The notes below the pieces were generated by a model that was given only the letters and a program-made list of their open reading frames with translations, was not told where the DNA came from and made no database searches. From NCBI RefSeq assembly GCF_020520425.1, contig NC_079487.1:126130385-126194384 (forward strand): a stretch of DNA of 64,000 bases, in the 5' to 3' direction. Shown one piece after another: positions 1-12,478 of this stretch. The number at the start of each line of letters is the position of its first letter. The stretch's first letter is position 1. A program made the translations under genes and the position numbers. Origin of the DNA: Spinacia oleracea. Lineage: Eukaryota > Streptophyta > Magnoliopsida > Caryophyllales > Amaranthaceae.

Positions 1-1368
1 CGTTCATGGAAACACCATATTAATCGCACTCGCAATCAAGCAAAAATATTTTACTTTTTGTCACTTGTATGAGAACAATCCTGGGGATTTTCCGATGGTC
101 TTCGTAACACATTTAATAAGGTTGAATACACTAATCGAGATTTGCAAAAGCACGTATTGTTATGTATTTTAATTTGGAAATGGAGTTGTTTCAGGATTTT
201 CAAAAAGCAATAAATGGTTGCTTTATTAAAAGCAGAAGCAGAACGTGTTGCAACTTGGTCCACTTGTATTTCCAGCAATTTGGGTCCATGGGATTTTGGA
301 AGAATTGAAGCATGATCAGGGACGAAATTTGTCATGTATTTAGTTTTTCATAGAGAAAGCTTACACATTAACATAGGATATCATTTTATACGAGAGTCAT
401 GATATTGGAGAAATTAAGTTATATACTCGCATTTCCAAAAATCAAGCTGTAGATATCATGAGAAAACCACTTAAATTAGATTAGTTTGTGAAGACTAAGA
501 TGATAATCTTATTAGCAATGTTAAATAAGATGAAGATTTAAGTTTGAGCTGGTATATTGGAATCCCATGATATATATTCCTTTATAGCTTGAAAAAGAAA
601 GCATATAATGTGTCACTTGGTCCTTCTGCGTACCAATAATGAACTTTTGACCTTCTTGCCGAGAGGCTTAAATGTTGTTGAATGTTGAGTATGTTACATC
701 TTTAAAGCATGTCTCCACCATGTTCGATAAGTCTTGTAGGTTTTAAGAAAAACATGCTGCGCCATCTAGTTTCCTAAAATTAAGTGCTTGATTTGAGTTT
801 GTTTATTTCAGAGTGCTGAAACTGAATTGTGTGTGTAGGTTTCAAAAGTATTCTTATAGATATCAAAAATGAATTTATTGTTTGCTTTAACTATTAGTTA
901 CTTGGGTTACCTAGCCGTTGGATTGCAGTTCATGCAGATTAAATCATAATATTAGGCTTTGGTGCATGTTTAATTCTTTCTGAGCTAAGTTGTTCAGCCA
1001 CTAGTGTCATCTTTTATGTACAAGGATGACCGGGGGTGATTATGATTTCCACTTATCTGCCTGGTATTCTTTGCTAGTTTCTGCTGTGTTTTCGAAATTC
1101 ATATGCCTTAAGTCTCTCTTGTTCACTACTTTATTGGCCTGCGGATGGAAGAAGTGGCCACACCCAATTCATTTGGGATCCTATAATTCCGTCATATTGT
1201 GTTATTGGAATATCTAGCTTCCTTTCTGGGCATATTTTTAAGAGAACATATTATATGTTCACACTTCTCCATGTATTAAATTTGGAATCTTTTGGTATGT
1301 CTTGAAGTGGTTTTGTTACACTTGTTGTATTGATAATCTCTCTGACCATATTTGACAAATCCTTGTAG
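1..1368 (+). other. Intron sequence upstream of the first visible POLL exon
   Basis: The pyrimidine-rich acceptor ending in AG at 1367-1368 shows that an intron ends here. No stretch in 1-1368 encodes the helix-hairpin-helix segment that normally precedes the first visible exon, so the upstream POLL exons must lie before the window. Several short open frames here, including an uninterrupted minus-strand one at 51-335, match nothing I recognise. I see no defined repeat. Confidence 0.6.
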
Positions 1369-4300
1369 GTGAAAACAATCTCTTTATTTGGGGAGGTTTG
1401 GGGCGTTGGTCCCGCCACTGCTCTAAAACTATATGATAAAGGACACCGTACTTTGGAAGATTTGAAAACTGATCCATCTTTGACCAGACCTCAGAAATTA
1501 GGTTTACAATATTTTGATGATATCAAGACAAGAATTCCACGGCACGAGGTTTCATCTTGTGCTTTTGTGACTGTGTCTATTGTCATAAAAGAGCTTCTGT
1601 CTTATGAGATTGCTACTAAGCTGTCCCATAAGGATCTTATACTTCAATAACTTATCAGGTTTCAGAAATGGAGAAAATGCTGCAGAAGATTGGAGAAGAA
1701 GTTCTGCCAGGAGTAAGTCTGTTGACCTTCTCTCGGGATACCATGAATTTACTACATGGATTTACTGTTTACACATCTTGCTGTTTTCTTGTGTTTCACC
1801 CTTTTCCCTTTTTGGGCCAGTGGGCGGGTAGCTGGAAATTGAGGGGTTGGTTGAATTGGTTGATTATCCTGAAATTCTGTTCCTGTGTCAGAGTATGACC
1901 ACATACCTTACATGTAAGAGTTGATAGTGAGCCTTTTTCACTTTCACATTGTCTTTTTAGGGTGGCTAGCTTTGTGGACTTCACTTTTGGATATGTTTTA
2001 CTGATATCTGGATTCAACAGTGGGTGTTCTCAGTTTCCCGTCTTTCTCTTTCTCTATTCGCTCTTTTGGTGTATGAGTTGGTGTGCTGGTATTCTTTACT
2101 GGGATATGCATGCGGAATTCACTAACTATGTCTTACATACATTTGTAATTGCCGTATTATATGCTACGAGGAGTCGGGGAGAGGGGCGCTTTAGGTAGTA
2201 TCTTATGAGTTGGTTATGAATAGCTTGGGGGATAAGCTAGGGAGTAGTTAGGGAAGAAGTGCTATATAGAGAGCACATTAGAGATGGCATGTTGAATATT
2301 GTTGGGTGAATTGGTTGAGATTTTAAGAGCTCATTGGGAGAGAAATCAAGCCTCTCGAGTCTCGAATGCTTGAATATCGGTTACTTCTTGTACTTTCAGT
2401 TTATTAATCAAATCTTCATCAATCTACTGTTTTTTTGGTCTGTTATCTATGCTAATTCATAGCAAATTGACTTCATTTCCTTTTCAGCTTATGGTTTTTT
2501 TTTGCCGAGTTGAAGTTTTATATGGACAATTAAACTCTGGTTTACATGAACTATTGAGTGTCTCGATAAACCGTACGTTACTTCCTATTTGATGTGAAGA
2601 AGCATGATAGTTGGTTGACGTGTTTGGATCAAACTACAAATGTCTTTAAGTTACTGTCATACAACCTCTTCACAGTTTGAGATAAGACTAAAAGACCCTC
2701 TTACAATTGTATGACTAAGGTTGCAATAATCTAAAATATCTAATTCCATATAATCCACTTTAGGTGGGAGCCTTGTTAAAGTCATTGCTGTATGTTGTGT
2801 GTTACTCTTCACTCTTCAGTTGACCATTTTCTCTGCATTTCTATCGTTGCTATTATGCTACTTTGATGTTGCTTTTGTTTGAATGTTGAGCTCAACATTT
2901 AAAGGGACTTTCAAACAAGTATGAGGAGTTGCACAATGTCTTCTTTCAGGAAGTTGTTAGATGGATAGAATATTTTACTAGGAACAAGTAAACCTGGAAA
3001 CGTGTTCTGTAACCTGATCTTTAGATTTATTTGCTAGTTGTGGAGTCTTAAATTACAGTATTTGAGCAGTTATTTTGGTTTCTGTCTCCCACTGACTTTA
3101 CTCTGGTTCCTACTGGTTGGAAGGTGGTAATTTTATGCGGTGGATCCTATAGACGTGGAAAATCTTCATGTGGGGATATGGACATGGTAATTACTCATCC
3201 TGATGGGCAGAGGTAATAGTATTCTTATCACAATCTCACCCTCTTAAAATAATACGGAGTACTCCACTAAAGAAAAATGGAAAAGCTAACTCAAAGTGTG
3301 TACGGGTTTTAGTAAAATACACCAAACAGAGTATTAAACAGAGAAAGTTCAGAAGAAAGATTGATTTGTGAGGTTATTTTGTTTGTTTTTCTTGTTTTAG
3401 CTAACATATTTGGTTTTGCTTAATATCCACCAAATTTTTCAGTCACAAAGGCTTTCTATCAAAGTTTGTCAAGCGTTTGAAGGATATGAATTTTCTTAGA
3501 GAGGACTTGGTCATCAGTTATCACAGTGAGGAGGTAAACCTTTCTTTCTTAAGAACATTCCCTTAACCATGTACGATGTTTATTTCTTGCCTGACAACCA
3601 CTCAATAATTTGGAGTGTGCCGTCTCATGTGATACAACTTTTTTTTTTTTTTTTTTGACAACAATGTATGAGGTAATATTTGGTAGGACCTGAATACTTG
3701 AATAGTCCAGGTAGAGAAAGTTATTTTGGATTATGGCTATGTTAGTGTTGAATACTTCTAATTATTGTGTGTGATAAACTTATATGTAGGGTACTGATTC
3801 CGGAGTAGACACATATTTTGGTTTGTGCACTTATCCTGGCCGAGAGCTACGCCATCGCATAGATTTGAAGGTATATATTAAAAGTGTGGTTTCCTGCTAT
3901 CCTTTTCCATTTAGGCCCACTGAGGTGTGTTGTCCTCGTAGGAATAAGTCATACTCCGTACTTGTACATTGCAATGACAAGGAGCAGTTTTTCATTGACT
4001 GTATCTATGTCCGAACAAGAGTAGGTGAAAGTTTTGGCATTTTGTTTTTTTCACCTGGTGTTGTTGCTGTTAAAGAAGAATTACTTTCGCTGCGATGGAA
4101 ACACCCAACAGTTAGTGTTCCCCGTAATAAGAGGAGTATTTCAGGAATGATCAAATCAATTGACTGAAAACGAAATAGGAGGTACATGATATTGTGGATA
4201 ATGTCGGTAAATCTTTTTTTTTTTTTTTACTGTGTCTAGGTGTTTCCTAAAAGTATATACCCATTTGGGCTGATACATTGGACAGGCAATGATACAGTGA

Positions 4301-4790
4301 ATAGAAGGTATGTGTTGGTTTGCGTTTATGCGATTGTTCAGATTGTCAATCATTAATATCATTAATCTCTTGTGTTTCACCTTGTTTACTCATCATTATA
4401 GTGGTGTTAATCATGTCAGAGAAGTATTACCGCTTGCTCACAAAGAGTGGGATGTTTTATGTAAAGGAGGAAAAAACGACTGAGTGTTTGTGTGAAATCT
4501 GTGTTGTGTAGGCTGAGAATACTGGCAGAATCGAAAGGGTATCGACTTGATGAAACAGGGTTATTTTTTGCCACTCCAAGTTCAGGCAGCCATCGAGTAA
4601 GGATTAATAAGTTGCTACCTAGTTTTAAACTGTCATGTAGTATAGTTGATCTGTTTTTTCTTGTATAGTTATGAATTAAGTTGTGTTACAGGGTTCAAGA
4701 GGAACGGCGAGTTTGCACTTTGATACAGAAAAGCAGGTGTTTGAATTCCTAGGTTTTCCCTGGCTGGAACCACATGAGAGGAACCTTTGA
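1369..4790 (+). CDS. POLL: DNA polymerase lambda (family X), C-terminal eight exons
   Basis: Partial gene. Exons: 1369-1548, 1659-1712, 3124-3212, 3443-3533, 3790-3870, 4240-4307, 4512-4596, 4692-4790 (stop TGA). All introns are GT-AG and phases agree. The product is a family X repair polymerase that fills short gaps in base-excision and end-joining repair in the nucleus. The first exon begins [18 protein letters not shown], the second helix-hairpin-helix of the fingers region. The third has [16 protein letters not shown], carrying the GS motif and two metal-binding Asp. The fifth has the YFGLCTY motif and RHRIDLK, with the third catalytic Asp. The last ends [11 protein letters not shown], the usual lambda C-terminus. 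BRCT and 8-kDa lyase domains are not in the window. The intron at 1713-3123 is long (about 1.4 kb). Polymerase beta is less likely because plants carry lambda as their family X enzyme. Confidence 0.95.
2160..2440. repeat. Possible LTR fragment in a POLL intron
   Basis: Inside the 1.4-kb intron, a segment rich in GGGGATAAGCTAGGGAGTAG-type sequence runs into CTTTCAGTTTATTAATCAAA, which reads like the transcript-end part of a plant LTR. No partner LTR, primer-binding site or target duplication was found. This is a suggestion from composition only. Confidence 0.25.
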
Positions 4791-5115
4791 TGTGTGTGTC
4801 TGTTGTACTTGTACATATGTAATTTTGTAACCTGGTGAAATTTGGTAGTTATGTTAGTTACTTAGTTGTATCAGCATCCAAGATATGCAATTAGTTGGTT
4901 TGTAAACTAGACTATGTATTTACATTTTGTTAGAAAAAATGTACAGGATATCAAGCTAGTAAAATTATGTTTTTGTTTTTCTATTCAACTGAACAAATGT
5001 AGATAGCGCTTCCTCAAGCAGACAGATAATCTCTTCATTACTTGTGCCAGGAGAAATTTTTAAGAAACAGGGATTGTTCAAAAGAGTTAGCAATGGTCAA
5101 CTGGTCATGTACTTA

Positions 5116-5488
5116 GAGCAAGGCCAGCCATCGGTTGTGGCATGGCATGAGGTGAGAGAAAGGGAAAATTAATAATAAAAAATGAAGAGGGAGATGAAAT
5201 AGGGAGAAAAACAGTGATGACCGGGTCGTGGCCATGACCAAAATAATAATTGTGGCATTTCATTTCAGCATGACATGTGTCATTGGGTAGTGGAATAAAA
5301 GAGAGATAATTTATGGTGAGGTAGGTCAAAAGTAAGAGAAATAAAATGGTGACCAAAATAACTTGGGCAACCACTGGGAAGGTTTGGACATTGTTGGTCA
5401 TAGGTTTAGGTCATAGGTGAGATAAAATAGTAAATAACAATTGTTTATTTGATGACCAACAAATTTGGGTCATCCATTGGTTACACTC
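5116..5488. mobile_element. PIF/Harbinger-like MITE with TTA target duplication
   Basis: The ends GAGCAAGGCCAGCC and the reverse complement of GGTTACACTC pair as imperfect terminal inverted repeats starting GAG. TTA flanks both ends (5113-5115 and 5489-5491), as expected for PIF/Harbinger or Tourist elements. There is no coding sequence. It lies just after POLL. Confidence 0.5.
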
Positions 5489-6187
5489 TTATGTGCAACG
5501 GTTGAGCACAAGCTTAGGGTTTAACTAAGAATTTCCATAACTAATTTGACTATGGTTAAAAAGTTCTAAGATTTTTTCAAAACCTAATTTGACTATGTTC
5601 ATGTCAAGAACCACTTACCATAATGCTAGACCTATGTGTTGGGGCGGGGTCTATTAAGGGCCTTGACCCGACGCTGGAAATTATAGGGTCAAATCCGATC
5701 CTCTAGATAAATGGGGTGGACCCTTAAAGATTTAACCTAATTTAAGATTAATGTGCCCAAAGCGGGCCTCGATTGGCCTTAAAAGGATTTTTTTTTTGAG
5801 CTCCTAAATCTAGGACGGTCACTTCTTTGCACCTCCATATTCGTCGTTACCCCTACCGGGTATCATCTACCTCAAACATTACTAACAAGAACTACATCGG
5901 ATCCACCAACATTCAAATCAATACAAGTCTACAATTAACTTGAGTATCACCACTAAGTCCATGAAAAATGAGTCACGTTGTGAAAAGTTTAGTAAAAAAT
6001 CCATTGACACAAAATGGGAAAATTAAATGGTTATAGAATAAATGGTTTCGTGTGTCCCGTGTTGGACACCGTGTCCGATCCAAGTACGTGTGTCTGTGCT
6101 TTGTAGTCTGTAACTAAGTATCACTTTTCGACTATTATGTGAGTTAGATAGGACTAACTTTGTATATGGAGCAACAAAAGAGGGAAG

Positions 6188-6456
6188 TATTATTTTTAAA
6201 GTATTTCCTTCATCCCAAAATAAAAAACACACTTTCCAATTAGGTACTCCATATGTCCAAATAACACATTCTCACTTCCTCACAAGTGCCTTATTATCTA
6301 ATCCATGTTATAACCTTATCTTGTTCCCGAGTAAATTATTCTAAGGTAATTTTTTATCATTTGAATTTTTTTAAAATATATTTTTGTTACCGGCCTTAAT
6401 TTCATTCTTAATTTCAAATATCTCGTCTCAATTCATTTGAAACGGAGAAAGTAATA
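6188..6456. mobile_element. Degenerate Stowaway-like MITE
   Basis: The left side reads TATTTCCTTCATCCCAAAAT and the right side ends TTTGAAACGGAGAAAGTA, the usual look of Tc1/mariner Stowaway ends (CTCCCTCCGTTCC-type) after decay. The middle is AT-rich without coding. Boundaries are approximate. Confidence 0.35.
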
Positions 6457-6476
6457 CTTTATCGGAAGGGGACTCC

Positions 6477-6511
6477 CGAGCCCGAGCCTGAGCCCGAGCC
6501 CGAGCCCGAGG
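6477..6511. repeat. GAGCCC hexamer microsatellite
   Basis: About six units of GAGCCC, one with a C-to-T change, run without interruption. It is a GC-rich island in AT-rich DNA, about 115 bases before the PRIN2-like start codon, so it falls in the 5' UTR or core promoter. Confidence 0.85.
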
Positions 6512-6627
6512 GTGAAACAAAGAGTTCCTCTAGTTCTGTACAGTCTACATTAGTAACATTACCATTTGATGTTTATTTTCATAAGAAATGAAGGAGAATT
6601 AACAGATAAGGCGCAAAACCAAGAAAA

Positions 6628-8188
6628 ATGGCTTGGAGCCTAGCACTTCCTGCTTTATCAATTGCTGCATTTGATAATTCATCAAACTTCATATCTTCTG
6701 CTACATTTTGTTCTTCAAATTCTCCCTTTTCCTCTTTTTCTGCTAGTTTCTCTACCTTCAACTCAAAGCAACAATGGATTCTTCCCTTACAGAAAAGACC
6801 TCACCCCACAAAACAACTCATTTGCAAGGCAGCTGAGTACAAATTTCCTGACCCAATTCCTGAATTTGCTGAATCTGTAAGTTCTGAACTCGTCTCAGAC
6901 GATCTGACCAAGTGTTTTTAATAAGATATTGCCTGTTTTCTGTGGAATTCTCATGTGGTATTCTTTTCTGTAATTTGATTTGGGATAAGCAGGAAACAGA
7001 AAAATTCAAGACCCATCTTCAGAAAAAGTTATCAAAGAAAGATATTTTTGGAGACAAATTGGACGAGGTTGTGGGTATCTGCACTGAGGTAATTAGGCTG
7101 ATTAACCCATTGTTAATTTTGATTCAAAGGGTGAATTTTGTGCTATTTGGTTATGCATGTGCATTAATTGGAATTTAATCTGGCGATTATTCTTGTTAAG
7201 TTGTAAATTGAGATTATTTGAAAAAGATTTGAGAAATTGCCAAATTGGGATGTTTGATTAAAATGGCAATTGAAAGCATTGTTGTTGAATTTGGATGAAA
7301 AAAGTAATATGGTGATTTCACTATTTATTGTTGGAAGGCATGCTGTGTCAAAACATTTTCCTAATCCAAATTTCGAGGCGAGTTGAAGCTTCTAGGGTTC
7401 TAATCCGGCTCAGTTATGTCATTACTCACTATCATCCTTGTAGAAGATGTAGTCAAAACTATAGTTATTGTAATCCCTAATATTACTCCTTGTCAATGTA
7501 AATCCCTAATTGTTAGTCAAAGAATATCTCTAATTCCTAGGATTAATCTACGGTTAGTTGTTACTATTATTTTTTTGGTTCACTACGAGGAGTTCCCACC
7601 GCCTTCGGCGAGTGGACTAATCTCCCGTGGGAGTTGTTACTATTATAGCTATATAATGTAATTCATACAATGTAATATATTCAAGCTTTCCAATTCTCTA
7701 CACCATTACCATAAGCTTTTAGGATAGTGCTGCAGAGTGCAAATATATGAAAGGACTCTCAGGCTTATAAAACAGTTATATGAATCTATACATAAGACTT
7801 TAGTAACTTGTACTTCTACCGCGTACTAGTGTAAGTTACGGTCTATACTCCATGGAAGATGATGAACATTGTTCATCAATAGTGCAATAACGATTAGACT
7901 CGGTTTGCTATGGATATGTCATTCTGAAGTATGAGTTTCATTCTTTTGTTGAACTTATTACCAGTAAGTGGACTGTTATATTATTGTCAACAGATCTTGG
8001 ATAACTTCTTGCACACAGAATATGGGGGACCAGGGACTTTGCTGGTACTTCCTTTCATTGATATGGCTGATACTTTGAATGAACGTGGACTACCGGGAGG
8101 ACCTCAAGCAGCTCGAGCAGCTGTCAAATGGGCTCAAGATAACGTAGACAAAGACTGGACCAAATGGACAACCGGAAACACCAAGTAG
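6628..8188 (+). CDS. PRIN2: PRIN2-like plastid protein (PLASTID REDOX INSENSITIVE 2)
   Basis: Three exons, 6628-6876, 6993-7088 and 7994-8188 (stop TAG), give 179 residues; all junctions are GT-AG, phase 0. Residues 1-60 are rich in Ser, Ala and Phe and poor in acidic residues, as in a chloroplast transit peptide. The mature part starts near KAAEYKFPDPIPEFAE and contains LSKKDIFGDKLDEVVG, then TEYGGPGTLLVLPFIDMADT and GGPQAARAAVKWAQDNVDKD, which I recognise from PRIN2. In Arabidopsis PRIN2 is a nucleoid protein linked to the plastid-encoded RNA polymerase and redox control of photosynthesis genes; that role is known from the family and not visible here. Cysteines occur just before KAAEYK and in GICTE and could serve redox dimerisation. 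The second intron is 905 bases. The gene is convergent with the DCC gene. Identification is by remembered similarity. Confidence 0.85.
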
Positions 8189-8791
8189 CAACACCTCGCC
8201 AAAGTTTCAGTTTAAGTATTTTGAGATAGTTTTAGGCCAGGAATTTTGAAGATAGTTTTATTATTTTATTTATCTAGTTTGTTTGATTTATGTTCTTGTG
8301 AAATGTAGAACCACCAGGCATAATTAGAACGTAAAGCATCAGGCTTTTAGAAACACAATTAAGTAAATCGTACGGAGTATGATTTATTTATTAATGAAAT
8401 TTTGCAATATCCAGATCATTAGCTATGTCGTTTCTCTTCCTGCAACATTTTACATTTGATACAACTTTGGCATACTGAAAACCTTGTGAAACAGAGAAAA
8501 AGTTCTGGAACAAGATCGAAATAATAGGCCGAATGGTATTTTGGCTTCTTCAATCACCAAAAGTCACAAACAAACTTAGAAACTGATTTTTCAGTTAACA
8601 TCAAGTTACACTGCCAGAGATTGAACCTCATACCGTCATACGTAGTATTTACAACTAATAAACTCTGCCTTTCATCAGTTCATGTCACTATTTAGTATTT
8701 ACAACTACTACATACTTGTACCATAAGACTGTAATAACTTTTTCAAGAACACTGCACGGTTATGATGCACGACAACATCATGCAAAACCAT
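8189..8791. other. Convergent 3' flanks of the PRIN2-like and DCC genes
   Basis: The 603 bases between the two stop codons hold the 3' untranslated regions of both genes. AT-rich stretches near 8385-8405 could act as a poly(A) signal for the plus-strand gene. I see no further gene or repeat. Confidence 0.6.
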
Positions 8792-11700
8792 CTACACATT
8801 TGACTGGCGTCGCTCCAGAAGTTCTTTCCTGTCAATAAACCGCTCGAGCATCTCTGGTTCCTTCAAAACAAGACATTCTTCCTCCTTTCCGCACAAGTCA
8901 TAGCGTCTTTTAGCAATGTAATCATAGACAGCATCCCTCACTGGAGTTGGAATTATCATCAGAGAACTCAAAGCTGAATAGGGGAATGGCAAGTATGACA
9001 GAACTTTCAATGCAGCTGCAATATATTCCAGATCCAATGTTAGAACACTATTTGACACTTGTAATTAATAGTAGAAGAAGGATTTAACCAATGACCATAG
9101 AAAGTGTTACCAAGATACAAAAACTTGGTTGCAAATTTAATTGAAGACACCACCAAAAAGTGTAAAGAATCAAAACACTTCAACCGGTTACCAAACCAAA
9201 TTACCAATCACGAGAACCTGAAAACACCACAGTGCATGGGTCTACTTTTGAGCATGATTTTGTGTTCTCAACCACCCACTTCTAAAGAGAATGTGTTTCA
9301 CACTTTCAGAGCTATAATCTAGTTGCGCTAACAAACTAAGTCATTAACCTCATTGGGTTACCTCGTCTATGTCAAATAGACAACGACAAAAAGAGAAAGC
9401 CCAATTTTGCATGTAAACTGACACCGCCAAGTACTACAAGCCATATGCATACAATTCAATAACTACAACCCCAATGCAGACATCAATAAACTGAGTAGGA
9501 CTGTAGGAACACACTTTCTATGATAATACAAAGCTGGGAGAAACAGAAACAGAACACAGATGGTACAATTATCACTGGCTAACAGCTAGTAGACAGAATG
9601 CTTCCAGGGAGATGAATTGACAAAAACTTGAATCGTAAGGCACGAAAACTAGCATGGTAATAAATCAGCAGTTCAATCTTACAGCTTATGCTGCAGGAAG
9701 AAGAGGGTCCAAACCTGTGGAAGCTTGATGGTATTGTCCTAGACCTTCGATGAATATAAAGCGGCGAAGCACGTCCTTTCTTTCCATATCACAAAGTTCC
9801 ATATATGGTTCAGCAGTCTTAGACTGAAGGCAACAGAACTTGATCTTCCCATACTTATCAGCCTTGATAATCCACTTCACACCTGCCAACAAATGAACAA
9901 GAAAATAAGACTCTCTGCAAAAGACTGTACATATGTTAATCATGCTAGTAATGTTGTTTCAAGTTCGGTAACGAGTGCCCTTAAGTAGATTTAGGTCACC
10001 TTTTGGGTCAAGCCCATTTTAACTGATTTTTAGGTCACCTCTTGAGTTCATTCTAACAGTTTTTTTTTAGGTGTAAGATTTTTGTTGAAGATCTTAATAA
10101 TGATTTTTTGAGCAGGAATGATTTTTGGATCGAGTCAATCTCTAACAAGTCTACTACCCATGTATGCATAGAATGATAGAAGAAGAGTCAAATATCAATA
10201 ATAGCTAATTCAATTACTCAACAGTCAGGTTTCTTATTGATGCTTAATTTCCAGAAAGTAACATCAACTTATCAATTCATAACTCTTCTTGGCCAGGGCC
10301 GGTTCTGGGGCGGCGCGGGGTGAGCGACGGAACAGGGCCCCATATTTTAATTTTAAATATAGTGTAAACAGTTTCCTAAATAACATAAAAACTAATATGG
10401 AGCATTGGTTAAGGTAACATGATAATGTATAAAAGGTATGGGGTTTGAATCCCCTTGGCAATAAAACTGCATTTTTGCATGATTTCCGGACATTGACAGG
10501 TGTCCTTCCTTTGACTGAGTATTTTTTTTTTCTTTTTTTTTTTTAATTCCGCGGAGATTACTATGCAAACAGTTGGGATTCCCAATTAGTCGATTACTGG
10601 AAAACAAACATTCATCCCTTCTTCTCTATTCTCATAATCTCATCCAACTTTGAATATATACCTTTCATCTCCAATTTAATTTCTCCTTCAAATCGTTATC
10701 AAATCTCGTTTTCAACGGATTAATCTTCAATGTTACAATAAATTGATTATTAAACCGTTATTTCTCACCCTAATTTCCCTATATGTACAAAAAAAGTTCT
10801 TCAATTTTTAAAAATAAAAATACAAACTTGATTGCTCTAAAAATCCAATCTGATTTCTTTTTAAGTGATTCATTAATGTTTGTTTTTTCTTATGTTTATC
10901 ATTTCGACAAATTTTTTAAGGGAAGTTTTTTGTTTTATAAAAATTGATTTTTTGATTAAAGTTTGAATTGAGGGCCCATTTTAAAAAATTGCACAGGCCC
11001 CATTGATAAGGCGTAGTTATAGCCCCGGCACTGTTCTTGGCTAATAAATTTCTATTAACCCATTAGTCAAAACACCTAATACAACCAGCGATTGTCTAAC
11101 CCGCTAATTTTGACACGGCTTGATCTTACCCAGGAAAACATACATATAATGAACTTCTTAATCGGTTGGAAAAGGTCAGACCAAAAACCAAGTTATGCAA
11201 TAAGAAGAATAAAACGTGGCAACGACGTAAATGTCAAATTAGACAAATGACCTGTAATTTTGTATCGCTTTAAACATCAATTATGTGAAATTCTAGGGTT
11301 AGATAGAACCAAGTATCCAACACCAAAGAATTACCATCAAAACAAAATAGAGAGTACTCCAATATGATAAGCAATTACACAAGCATTCTTCAATTTCAAT
11401 GCAGTACTAATTCAAATCATTAAAAAGTTATGAATGAACAACAATTGCATTTCCAAACTTATTGACGAAAACATAATTAAATTATTTTCCACATTTACGC
11501 CAAAATTGAAGAAAAACATGAGATTTCTAGCAAATGCAATATTAATACTAGAAATACTAATGCTGAGAGTTGTGAAACAAACTACAATTTCATTTCGATT
11601 TTTTCTGACGAAAACATCAAATTGAATAATGATTGAATTCCACATTTATACTAAAATCGAAAAATTCATGAAATTTCCAGCTCAAATACATTAACAGAAT

Positions 11701-12045
11701 GCAGAAAAACAGATGAACAATGAGAGAGAGAGTACCGGTATGGCAGAGACGACAGACGCCGTCAAAGACGACAACACGCGGCTGAAGGAGATCGGGCAAC
11801 ACAACGGGCTTGAAAGCAGTAACTGGAGGCGTATGGAGGCGGTCGATTCCCTCATCATAGTCGTCGGCAAGTTCAGCCACTGCACCGGCGGTGGGAGAGG
11901 ACAGTGGATGTGTCGGAGGAGGCGAAAGCTTCGAAAGGGAGGAAAACACCGGCGGCGGCGGCGGTGGTGGTGGTTTTGATTTGAGAGTGAGAGCTCGAAG
12001 TAGAACGTTCCGCATTGGACTAAAGCTCATTCGACATTCGGTCAT
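8792..12045 (-). CDS. DCC-family (DUF393) thiol-disulfide oxidoreductase-like protein, probably plastid
   Basis: Minus-strand exons 12045-11736, 9882-9715 and 9015-8792 give 233 residues with GT-AG junctions and matching phases. The protein resembles the Arabidopsis chloroplast DCC protein At1g52590 (from memory). Residues 1-60 form a basic and Ser/Pro-rich leader with an eight-proline run, consistent with plastid import. The DxxCxxC motif that names the family is DGVCRLC at about 95-101. It is followed by VKWIIKADKYGKIKFCCLQS, RRFIFIEGLGQYHQAST and LPFPYSALSSLMIIPTPVRD. The CxxC suggests thiol-disulfide exchange, but the substrate is unknown for the family. Intron 1 (9883-11735, 1.85 kb) is enlarged by a hAT element. 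An in-frame upstream ATG exists at about 12190, but the ATG at 12045 starts the recognisable leader. The family assignment is secure, the function is not. Confidence 0.88.
10294..11033. mobile_element. Non-autonomous hAT element in an intron of the DCC gene
   Basis: The ends are CAGGGCCGG and (inverted) CAGTGCCGG, with CAG termini typical of hAT elements. A perfect 8-bp target duplication, TTCTTGGC, lies at 10286-10293 and 11034-11041. Length is 740 bp. No transposase frame is present, so this is a deletion derivative. Inside, near 10405-10455, a tRNA-like stretch ends in GGGTTTGAATCCC, resembling a polymerase III B box. Confidence 0.85.
10405..10455 (+). repeat. tRNA-like (pol III box) fragment inside the hAT element
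   Basis: GCATTGGTTAAGGTAAC followed about 25 bases later by GGGTTTGAATCCC looks like a decayed A box and B box. A complete cloverleaf cannot be drawn, so it is a SINE or tRNA relic rather than a tRNA gene. Confidence 0.3.
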
Positions 12046-12177
12046 GGCCTTTGATTTCTTTTTCTGGCGGAGTATTTGGTTTCTGTTGTAAGGGAAAATG
12101 GGAGGAGAGAGAGTGAAAATTTGGGAAGATTTTTTATATGGGCCTTGGCTTGCTTGAGCCCCAAGCCTCCAAGAAAT

Positions 12178-12208
12178 GTCCTCACTCCTCACTCCTCACT
12201 CCTCACTC
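12178..12208. repeat. CTCACTC heptamer tandem repeat
   Basis: Four consecutive copies of the 7-base unit CTCACTC/ACTCCTC lie about 135 bases upstream of the DCC start codon. Confidence 0.85.
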
Positions 12209-12441
12209 AACCTAGTTGATCGCTTAAAGTCTTAAACCCCTAACTTTCGCATTAGAGGATTTTTAGAGTGTAGTGTATGAATTTATAAATATAAGTATGG
12301 AGTAATATGCTTTATACTTTGTATGTTATATACATATTAAGTACAAATAATAAATTTATTATGGCATTTAGTTAATTAACTAAGGTCAACCTTTGTCAAA
12401 GATTGGAATTTAGCAGAACCCTAAAACGTTTGCATAACATT

Positions 12442-12478
12442 AAAAAGAAAAAGAAAAAGAAAAAGAAAAAGAAAAAGG
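12442..12478. repeat. AAAAAG hexamer microsatellite
   Basis: About six perfect units of AAAAAG on the plus strand, in non-coding sequence between the DCC and RNase H1 genes. Confidence 0.9.

Larger units (their letters stand above)
4791..6627. other. Intergenic region between POLL and the PRIN2-like gene
   Basis: Probable POLL 3' untranslated region (first ~200 bases), then a PIF/Harbinger-like MITE (5116-5488), a degenerate Stowaway-like stretch (about 6188-6456), a GAGCCC hexamer repeat (6477-6511) and the short upstream region of the PRIN2-like gene. No other gene is visible. Confidence 0.6.

Noticed and set aside
1026-1217. 63-codon open frame before the first POLL exon
   Set aside because: No similarity to the missing POLL domains and no splice sites that would join it in phase.
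11617-11735. Extension of the DCC first exon beyond the CxxC motif
   Set aside because: The conserved sequence resumes at 9882 after a proper splice; the extension is AT-rich intron.
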